Positions 7,019 to 12,184 of a stretch of DNA of 12,184 nucleotides are shown here, one piece after another. Made by a program: the position numbers and the translations under genes. The stretch covers positions 1 through 12,184 of the forward strand of contig JAZNZJ010000051.1 of NCBI GenBank assembly GCA_045594885.1. The letters are read 5' to 3'. Below the pieces are notes generated by a model. That model did no database searches. It was given only the letters and a program-made list of their open reading frames with translations, and was not told the DNA's origin. Origin of the DNA: Fimenecus sp045594885 (GTDB taxonomy: Bacteria > Bacillota > Clostridia > Oscillospirales > Acutalibacteraceae). Position 1 is the stretch's first letter. Each line of letters starts with the position of its first letter.

Positions 7019-8314
7019 TTACCTTTGTGAAGAAACTTCTTTCTTCTCATTTACTATTTTGTACATTTCTTCAGTTGCCAACATAAGCTTTGTAACTACA
7101 TCTTTTTTCTGTGGAATGCAATAAATAGAATCGTTTTTAATTGAAACATCAAAACTGTCGGTTTTATTAAGTTTTGTATAATCAAATTCAATATGTAATG
7201 TGTAAAGGGTTTTTGTTGCACGCTGAATTCGATAATCGTTGTCGTTGTAGTTACCCTCAATTACAAATCCGTTTTCAAGGTCGTGAGTAACTTTAGCCTC
7301 GCCCAAATCAATGAATTTATCACCGGGGAGCGAATGAGCATGAACGGTGTCTTCAAAATAATATGTACCGTTAAGAATTTCTTCTCGTACACATTCTCTT
7401 TGCCATTCGTACCAATCGGGTGCATGAGAGAATTCTGTTTCACCGTCAAGTGCCTGTAACTCACCAAGCTCGGTAAGTTCCCATTTTTTGCCACATTCTT
7501 CACAGAAAAGGTGAATTCCTTTTGTGTTCATTTTGTGCTCGGTGTTACAATGGGGACATTTATAAAGAACCTTGTTAAGACCTTCTGCACGAAAATCCTC
7601 GGTAATTCTAATATTATTCTCTTTCTGCCACTTATATTCGTCATAATACATCTCACGCTTTATAACTTCGTTGATTTCTTCAACAGTCATATTCTCGATT
7701 TCTTCGGGTGTTAATACCTGCTTCATAATTGAGTGAAAAGGAGTTTTTCTGTAGCTTTTGAAATTCCAGAAAGGAGCATTAAGAAAATTGCCGTGATGAA
7801 TCATAATTACGAGTGGCACTTTATTTTTCTTAACAAGTTTTCCGACAACCTCGGGGATAATTGCAGTTGTACCGATATTTGAATATCTTGCCTCGGGGTA
7901 CATACAAAGAATATCACCATATTCGTGAAGCACCTTGCTACAAGCACGAATAAGACTTATATCCGTTGTGAATTTGCGGTGACATGCACAGCCTAATTTT
8001 TCCATAATTTTTGCCATACCCACATAACCGTCAAGTGTGGCAATATTGTTAAAATTATACGGGTGTACTGCTTTAAAGCTAACAATGAAATCCGCAAACT
8101 GTGTGTGGTTACAAAGAAGAATATAGGGGGGCTTTAATCCGTCCATATTTATTTTTTCAATTGTACTTCCACCACGCACGGCAAATTTAAGAATAAAACG
8201 ACATACATTATATGCCAATACTTTTAAAAACTTGTTCTGTCTGTCAGGAATGGTTTTGGGAAGATATATTTCTAAATTTTCGGGATAAACAATATAATCC
8301 TTAATCTCGTTCAT
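7019..8314 (-). CDS. PlsC-like acyltransferase with zinc ribbon, paralogue 1
   Basis: The 431-residue protein has the same architecture as its downstream neighbour and is clearly more than half identical to it by eye over the full length. The acyltransferase motif is NHTQFAD (69-75, His70 and Asp75), and the second motif is YPEARYS (139-145). The zinc ribbon is CPHC (253-256) plus CEEC (271-274). The C-terminal third is conserved between the two copies (PDWYxWxRExVRxEIL, then DYRIQR), so it is a real domain, but I do not recognise it. ATG 8314 follows a GAGGGTG ribosome site (8326 down to 8320). This is the first gene of the two-gene operon, behind a good promoter. Differences between copies lie mostly in the N-terminal 50 residues and the stretch after the first motif, where acceptor or membrane contacts could differ. 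Confidence 0.8.
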   Translation of the reverse strand: MNEIKDYIVYPENLEIYLPKTIPDRQNKFLKVLAYNVCRFILKFAVRGGSTIEKINMDGLKPPYILLCNHTQFADFIVSFKAVHPYNFNNIATLDGYVGMAKIMEKLGCACHRKFTTDISLIRACSKVLHEYGDILCMYPEARYSNIGTTAIIPEVVGKLVKKNKVPLVIMIHHGNFLNAPFWNFKSYRKTPFHSIMKQVLTPEEIENMTVEEINEVIKREMYYDEYKWQKENNIRITEDFRAEGLNKVLYKCPHCNTEHKMNTKGIHLFCEECGKKWELTELGELQALDGETEFSHAPDWYEWQRECVREEILNGTYYFEDTVHAHSLPGDKFIDLGEAKVTHDLENGFVIEGNYNDNDYRIQRATKTLYTLHIEFDYTKLNKTDSFDVSIKNDSIYCIPQKKDVVTKLMLATEEMYKIVNEKKEVSSQR

Positions 8315-8330
8315 TAAATCACCCTCAAAA

Positions 8331-8388
8331 GTTACATTTTTTGTAACCGATTTGTAACTATTTTACCATATGTAACACAATTTATCAA
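8331..8388 (-). promoter_or_regulatory. Acyltransferase operon promoter with GTTACA boxes
   Basis: On the - strand, TTGATA (8388 down to 8383) and TAAAAT (8365 down to 8360) are separated by exactly 17 bases; transcription would start near 8353. Three GTTACA boxes lie across it: in the spacer (8376-8371), at the start point (8358-8353) and just downstream (8347-8342). A fourth, inverted half (GTTAC read on the + strand, 8331-8335) makes the palindrome GTTAC-N7-GTAAC. This is the layout of a repressor site. The regulator is not identified. Confidence 0.6.
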
Positions 8389-8411
8389 GTGTGTTTGTTT
8401 TGGTAATATTT

Positions 8412-9290
8412 TTAATCTTTGACAAATTGTGCAATATCCGACGGCAGTGGAGAGGATATTTCAATTTCTTTTTGTGTAACGGGATGAGTAAATCTGCAAT
8501 AACAACAATGTAGTGCCTGACGTGAAATATCATCACGAGGAGTACCATACATTGTGTCACCCGTAAGCGGTGTACCCATCGAGGCAAAATGAACTCTTAT
8601 CTGGTGAGTTCTGCCCGTTACTAAATGAATATGCAAAAGGGTTCTACCGTTATAATTTGAAACGGCTTTCCATTCGGTAATTGCCTTCTCACCACGTGGG
8701 TCAACAGTACGGATTGTGAGTATTGGGTCGGGACGATAAATGGGCTTGTCAATTACGCCCTCACCCTCATAAATGCCCTCACAAACTGCCATATATTCTT
8801 TATAAATCTTACCTGAAAGTCGTGCGGCGGTGTATTTGTTGAGTGCACAGATTACCACACCCGAAGTGCCTCTGTCAAGTCGCCCAATTGAGCGAAAAAC
8901 AGCCTCTTTGCCTTGCTTTTGCAAATGATATGACACCGCATTTGCGAGAGTATCCCCTTGATGATTGTGTGACGGGTGAAGTGGGAGTCCCGCAGGCTTG
9001 TCAACTATGAGTAAATCGTTATCTTCATAGAGAATTGTCAGGTCATAGGGGAGTGGCTCAACGATTTTATGCTTGTGGTCATTCTGCTCAGGCAGATGAA
9101 TGCACAACAAATCACCCGAATGAAGAATATCAACGGTGCGAATATGCTCACCGTTACAGGTAATTCCATCAGGTATGTTTTTAAGGTGGCGAATAAGTCT
9201 TGCAGATGCTTCAATTTCGTCCTTTAAAAAAGTAAGTACCCGCTCACCGTCATATTTTTCTGTAATTTTGTATTTTAAATATCTTTCCAT
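8412..9290 (-). CDS. RluA-family pseudouridine synthase
   Basis: The 292-residue enzyme converts uridine to pseudouridine in rRNA or tRNA. An S4-like RNA-binding region lies at about 10-65. The catalytic domain opens with LYEDNDLLIVDKPAGLPLHPS (88-108). The catalytic motif is GRLDRGTSG (137-145) with Asp139; the more common first residue is His. GRTHQIRVH (226-234) is the conserved uracil-binding strand. The full length fits the RluA/RluD class; the target uridine cannot be read from sequence. Start choice: ATG 9290 begins MERYLKYKIT, where family members begin. The frame stays open up to ATG 9338, but the extra 16 residues would be translated promoter DNA. No ribosome site precedes ATG 9290, which may be leaderless. 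The gene lies upstream of the acyltransferase operon on the same strand. Confidence 0.92.
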   Translation of the reverse strand: MERYLKYKITEKYDGERVLTFLKDEIEASARLIRHLKNIPDGITCNGEHIRTVDILHSGDLLCIHLPEQNDHKHKIVEPLPYDLTILYEDNDLLIVDKPAGLPLHPSHNHQGDTLANAVSYHLQKQGKEAVFRSIGRLDRGTSGVVICALNKYTAARLSGKIYKEYMAVCEGIYEGEGVIDKPIYRPDPILTIRTVDPRGEKAITEWKAVSNYNGRTLLHIHLVTGRTHQIRVHFASMGTPLTGDTMYGTPRDDISRQALHCCYCRFTHPVTQKEIEISSPLPSDIAQFVKD

Positions 9291-9292
9291 AC

Positions 9293-9325
9293 TTGCATTA
9301 TAACATAAAAAGAGTATAATAAAAA
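9293..9325. promoter_or_regulatory. Overlapping divergent promoters (rlu gene and PII-like/antiporter operon)
   Basis: Towards the - strand gene there is an extended -10, TGTTATAAT (TATAAT at 9302 down to 9297), with only a weak -35 (TTTTTA, 9325 down to 9320). Towards the + strand operon, TTGCAT (9293-9298, weak) and a perfect TATAAT (9315-9320) are 16 bases apart, with a start near 9327. The + strand -10 touches the - strand -35, and the + strand -35 overlaps the - strand -10, so RNA polymerase probably cannot occupy both at once. Confidence 0.6.
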
Positions 9326-9365
9326 GACGGAAAATCATTAAAAATTTTTTAAGAAAGGTGATTTT

Positions 9366-9710
9366 ATGCAGTTACTTATTCTCATATTACATAATTCACG
9401 TCATATGGATAAAACTCTTGCCTTAATGCTTGAGGCGGGAATTCACGGCGGTTCACTTTTAGACTGTGAAGGCGTTTTGCAGGCTATGAGTCACACATCT
9501 GTTGAGCCACCACCAATTTTTGGCTCACTTCGTCAATATCTTAACCCTGAACGTGGCGGAATGAATAAAATTCTCATTTCAGCAGTTGAGGACGGTCAGG
9601 TTGAAACCGTTAAAAACATTGTTAACAATGTTACTGGTGGTCTTGACAAGGCAAATACAGGTATTTTAATGACTTTACCAATTCTTACAATCGAGGGACT
9701 TGCAAAATAA
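9366..9710 (+). CDS. PII-like small regulatory protein
   Basis: The 114-residue protein reads as a PII/ferredoxin-like fold. The first strand is MQLLILILHN. The next part, MDKTLALMLEAGIHGGSLLD (14-33), matches the helix-then-GxxGGT pattern of GlnB-type proteins. A loop of about 28 residues in the T-loop place (39-66, with EPPPIF) is followed by a strand-helix NKILISAVEDGQVETVKNIV. The C-terminus, TGILMTLPILTIEGLAK, resembles the PII strand that gives GxIFVxPV. Classical PII proteins sense ATP/ADP, 2-oxoglutarate or other small ligands and bind transporters or enzymes. The uridylylated Tyr and the usual T-loop sequence are not seen, so this is not GlnB itself. AGAAAGGTG at 9352-9360 lies 5 bases before ATG 9366. 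The next gene starts one base after its stop, pointing to control of the antiporter. Confidence 0.65.
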   Translation: MQLLILILHNSRHMDKTLALMLEAGIHGGSLLDCEGVLQAMSHTSVEPPPIFGSLRQYLNPERGGMNKILISAVEDGQVETVKNIVNNVTGGLDKANTGILMTLPILTIEGLAK

Positions 9711-9711
9711 T

Positions 9712-10881
9712 ATGAATACTTTATTGGGGTTGTCATTGGCGATGATTGTGGGTTTGCTGATGACGAGAGTAATGAAAAAAATTAATCTTCCGAATGTTAC
9801 GGGCTATCTTATTGCAGGCCTTTTAGTAGGGCCGTATTGTTTGAATATCTTTTCAAGTGAAAATCTTGAAGGATTTTCAATTCTTACAAATGCTGCATTG
9901 GGCTTTATAGCATTTTCAATCGGCGGTGAGTTTAAATTATCATCACTTAAACAGCTTGGTGCAAAGGTGTTTGTAATCACTCTCTTTGAGGCGGTGGGTG
10001 CAACTGCGATTGTTTCAACGGTGATGATTTTGTTGGGTGTTGATGTTTCTCTTGCACTTGTTTTAGGTGCAATTGCATCTGCAACCGCACCTGCGGCAAC
10101 GCTTATGGTTGTTCGTCAGTATAAGGCGAGAGGTCCTGTTACATCAACTCTTTTGCCCGTTGTGGCAATAGATGACGCAGTTTGTCTTATGCTTTTCTCA
10201 ATTTTGTCAAGTGTGGCAAAATCTCTTGAAGCGGGTGCAGGGTTTGATTTCAAAGCAACTATTTTAAAACCAATTCTTGAAATAGTAGGTTCGCTTGTAA
10301 TCGGTTTTGTAGTAGGTGTTGTGCTTTCGGTTGCCACAAAATTCTTCTTATCCCGTGCAAACAGAATTTCACTTGCAGTTACTGCCGTATTTTTAGGTGT
10401 TGGACTTTCAGAAGTGTTGGGTCTTTCATCTTTATTACTTTGTATGGCAATCGGTGCGGCAATGGCGAACTTCTCAAAGGTAAGCGATGCAGTTATGGAG
10501 TGCACGGACCGTTGGACTCCGCCTCTGTTTATGCTCTTTTTCGTGATTTCGGGTGCAGAGTTCAATTTTGAAATATTTAAAACCGTGGGACTTATCGGTG
10601 TTATGTACCTTGTTCTTCGTTCAGCGGGTAAATATTTCGGTGCGATGTTTGGTTGTGCACTTGTGAAAACCGAGAAGAATGTTAAAAAATATTTAGGTAT
10701 CACTCTTTTACCACAAGCGGGTGTTGCAATCGGTATGGCTCAACTCTCTTTAACGGTTGTGCCCGAATATGGTGAGCAGATTAGAGCGGTCATTCTCTGT
10801 GCAACTCTTGTTTATGAATTAGTCGGACCACTTCTTACAAAAATTGCCCTCACAAAAGCAGGGGAAATAAAGAAAGTGTAA
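9712..10881 (+). CDS. CPA2-type Na+(K+)/H+ antiporter, membrane domain only
   Basis: The 389-residue, very hydrophobic protein has about 11-13 membrane spans and the marks of the CPA2 monovalent cation/proton antiporter superfamily (NapA/KefB-like). These are INLPNVTGYLIAGLLVGP (24-41), the TAPAAT stretch in the unwound helix (125-130), and VVAIDDAVCL with the ion-binding pair Asp154-Asp155 typical of electrogenic Na+/H+ exchangers. It would exchange cytosolic Na+ or K+ for H+ and help in pH and salt balance. It stops after the membrane part: there is no C-terminal RCK/TrkA-N domain, so regulation may come from the PII-like protein encoded one base upstream. ATG 9712 is preferred. GAGGG (9693-9697) is 14 bases away, so coupling to the upstream stop (9708-9710) is likely. 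A TTG at 9700 in the same frame is a weaker alternative. Confidence 0.88.
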   Translation: MNTLLGLSLAMIVGLLMTRVMKKINLPNVTGYLIAGLLVGPYCLNIFSSENLEGFSILTNAALGFIAFSIGGEFKLSSLKQLGAKVFVITLFEAVGATAIVSTVMILLGVDVSLALVLGAIASATAPAATLMVVRQYKARGPVTSTLLPVVAIDDAVCLMLFSILSSVAKSLEAGAGFDFKATILKPILEIVGSLVIGFVVGVVLSVATKFFLSRANRISLAVTAVFLGVGLSEVLGLSSLLLCMAIGAAMANFSKVSDAVMECTDRWTPPLFMLFFVISGAEFNFEIFKTVGLIGVMYLVLRSAGKYFGAMFGCALVKTEKNVKKYLGITLLPQAGVAIGMAQLSLTVVPEYGEQIRAVILCATLVYELVGPLLTKIALTKAGEIKKV

Positions 10882-10905
10882 AACATAAAGTACAAATTAT
10901 GGTAT

Positions 10906-10930
10906 GGCGGGGTCTTAACCCCGCCGTTTT
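10906..10930 (+). terminator. Strong rho-independent terminator of the antiporter operon
   Basis: GGCGGGGT (10906-10913) and ACCCCGCC (10918-10925) form a perfect GC-rich 8-bp stem with a CTTA loop, followed by GTTTTATT. It sits 25 bases after the antiporter stop. Confidence 0.9.
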
Positions 10931-10951
10931 ATTGCCTTTAAAGAATTATAA

Positions 10952-10981
10952 TTGACAAAGTATATTTTTATATGATATATT
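10952..10981 (+). promoter_or_regulatory. Promoter of the HTH-membrane protein gene
   Basis: A perfect TTGACA (10952-10957) and TATATT (10976-10981, 5/6) are 18 bases apart. Transcription would start near 10988, giving a leader of about 23 bases with a consensus AAGGAGG at 10999-11005. The 129-base gap thus holds only the preceding terminator and this promoter. Confidence 0.75.
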
Positions 10982-11010
10982 GAAATTACAAAGAAAAAAG
11001 GAGGATTATT

Positions 11011-11991
11011 ATGGCAAAAACATTAGTTGAATTTAGAGCGGAAAAAGGTTTATATATCAAAGATGTTGCAGAAGCAATAAATGTGCCCGAAGAAGAACTT
11101 TCAAAAATAGAAGCACTTAACGGCACACCTGAATATATCGCCGAGAAGTTGATTGTGGCATATAATCTTCCCGAAAATTATTTTTCAGGTGAAAAGTCGG
11201 AGCAACCAATTAATCCCATAAAAAATTTAAAATCATACTTTTTCAAAACATCTTTAATCTGGTATTTTGTGCTCGGATTGGTGTTAGCAATACCAATGTC
11301 AATCGTCACTTCTATTACACCGATTATGGCTGTTTTTTTAGAGGGCTCAATTGCGGATATAGTCGGAAATGTTTTGGGGTTTGTGGTTGATGTAGTCACT
11401 GTTGTGGTGACAATTATGTATTGCAAGATGTTTGCTAACAATATTATGAAGAAAACGGGTTTGAAAGGGGATATTTATAAATACAGATATTTGTACGATG
11501 TTATCCCTGCGGGTGCAGTTGCGGTTGTATCAATTTTTTCAGGATTGGTAGTAACTGTGTTCTTCAATGAGGCAATGGCTGACGAGTCGAGAATGAATAT
11601 GGTTTGGGTCGGTTACGGAATAAACCTTGTTATTTCATTAATTTCAATGATTTTAGTGGCACTTGTAATGGCGAGCCTTCTCAATACAGCGGTTATGGAT
11701 GATGAAGCTGCAAAGGCGAAAAGGCACAAGACAATGGCAATGATTGTGACAATATCTTCAGTATTGGCGTTTGCTCTTACCATATTTGCAAACACATTAG
11801 AAGCAGTCCCGAGATATGACACAATAGTAAGAAGACTCTTTGTTTATGGTGTTTATATTGCTACTGCTTGGTTGGTGGCACTTGCAAAAGAAAAAGATAC
11901 GAGTAAAGAAAAACTTGCATTTACAATATTGCCTTTAATCAGCATTGTCGATGGAGCAGTTTCAGGTTTTTTAGGCTTGTTTGGTATTTAA
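11011..11991 (+). CDS. XRE-type helix-turn-helix protein with seven predicted membrane spans
   Basis: The 326-residue protein is not recognised as a named family. Residues 1-60 look like an XRE/Cro-type helix-turn-helix: LVEFRAEKGLYIKDVAEAI, then VPEEELSKIEAL, then IAEKLIVAYNLPENYF, the usual five-helix rhythm. After a short linker (61-80) come about seven hydrophobic spans, near 82-105, 118-142, 163-186, 197-222, 241-262, 274-293 and 303-324. An acidic-basic loop (229-240) lies between spans 4 and 5. It may be a membrane-anchored regulator or sensor, or a membrane protein that reuses the fold for protein contacts. ATG 11011 has AAGGAGG five bases upstream, the strongest ribosome site in the window. 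The gene is monocistronic, between its own promoter and a terminator. The layout is well supported; the role is unknown. Confidence 0.7.
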   Translation: MAKTLVEFRAEKGLYIKDVAEAINVPEEELSKIEALNGTPEYIAEKLIVAYNLPENYFSGEKSEQPINPIKNLKSYFFKTSLIWYFVLGLVLAIPMSIVTSITPIMAVFLEGSIADIVGNVLGFVVDVVTVVVTIMYCKMFANNIMKKTGLKGDIYKYRYLYDVIPAGAVAVVSIFSGLVVTVFFNEAMADESRMNMVWVGYGINLVISLISMILVALVMASLLNTAVMDDEAAKAKRHKTMAMIVTISSVLAFALTIFANTLEAVPRYDTIVRRLFVYGVYIATAWLVALAKEKDTSKEKLAFTILPLISIVDGAVSGFLGLFGI

Positions 11992-12004
11992 TGATATAGG
12001 TTAG

Positions 12005-12031
12005 AATGGCGGGGAATTTCTCCGCCATTTT
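12005..12031 (+). terminator. Rho-independent terminator of the HTH-membrane gene
   Basis: AATGGCGGGG (12005-12014) pairs with CTCCGCCATT (12020-12029) through a 10-bp stem with one G-T pair and an AATTT loop; a short T-run (12028-12031) overlaps and follows the arm. It begins 13 bases after the stop at 11991. Confidence 0.85.
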
Positions 12032-12047
12032 CAATTGTTTAAGAAAT

Positions 12048-12184
12048 TTGAATTTGTCGGGGTGATAATTGGCTTCCCCTTGAGGGGAAGCTGTCACGAA
12101 GTGACTGATGAGGTGTAGGTTGCGATAGCAACCGTTACATATAATCAATTAGTTTTCCACCTCATCCGTCTTTGCCTTGCGGCA
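12048..12184 (+). repeat. Hairpin-rich dispersed repeat, copy B (MITE-like), cut by window end
   Basis: From 12048 the sequence matches the reverse complement of copy A at the left flank (19 bases, one mismatch) and again in GCTGTCACGA...GTGACTG. Hairpins seen are GCTTCCCC-TTGA-GGGGAAGC (12072-12091), GTCAC-GAA-GTGAC (12093-12105), GGTTGC-GATA-GCAACC (12118-12133), and an outer pair GATGAGGTG (12107-12115) with CACCTCATC (12158-12166) enclosing the last hairpin. No gene is seen. The element continues past the window edge. Confidence 0.7.

Noticed and set aside
9291..9338. N-terminal extension MIFRLFIILFLCYNAS of the pseudouridine synthase, resembling a signal or lipoprotein peptide
   Set aside because: The enzyme class is cytosolic, no ribosome site precedes ATG 9338, and the stretch is the AT-rich divergent promoter read as protein.
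10116..10703. Long open frame of 195 codons on the - strand
   Set aside because: It lies wholly inside the antiporter gene in antisense and its translation shows no family motif; it is low-complexity shadow coding (Ser/Thr/Ala-rich).

Overview
The window looks like chromosomal DNA of a low-GC Gram-positive anaerobe, most likely a gut or rumen Clostridium relative (Oscillospirales/Ruminococcaceae type). The reasons are AT-rich genes, AGGAGG-type ribosome sites, TTGACA/TATAAT promoters, a YnbB-type PLP enzyme, a type 3 (short, archaeal-like) prolyl-tRNA synthetase, and hairpin-rich dispersed repeats of a style common in Clostridia. No rRNA, tRNA, CRISPR array, transposase or phage gene was seen.

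Left block (1-4799, + strand): the tail of a GNAT acetyltransferase gene is followed 1 base later by a YnbB-like (methionine gamma-lyase/'aluminium resistance' family) PLP enzyme. The enzyme gene overlaps a phosphoglucomutase/phosphomannomutase gene by one base, so these three form a tight operon. A separate promoter then drives a stand-alone acyl carrier protein gene. A hairpin and proS follow; proS ends at a clear terminator.

Middle block (4860-8412): a lone + strand gene for a permuted NlpC/P60-like (YiiX-type) protein has its own promoter. A hairpin-rich repeat copy lies downstream of it, then a bidirectional terminator. Next, on the - strand, come two tandem paralogues (transcribed 8314 to 5726) encoding PlsC-like acyltransferases with an inserted zinc ribbon and a long unrecognised C-terminal region. 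Their shared promoter is overlaid by three GTTACA boxes, a candidate operator.

Right block (8412-12184): an RluA-family pseudouridine synthase gene on the - strand is divergent from a + strand two-gene operon. That operon encodes a small PII-like protein and a CPA2-type Na+/H+ antiporter. The two promoters overlap, and the pseudouridine synthase message may be leaderless. After a strong terminator comes a monocistronic gene for a protein with an N-terminal helix-turn-helix and about seven membrane spans, then another terminator. The window ends inside a second, oppositely oriented copy of the dispersed repeat.

Most genes are ordinary housekeeping functions. The parts most worth a second look are the PII-like/antiporter pair, the duplicated PlsC-zinc-ribbon acyltransferases with their GTTACA-box promoter, and the HTH-membrane protein. 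All functional calls come from reading sequence and motifs by eye; no database search was run.
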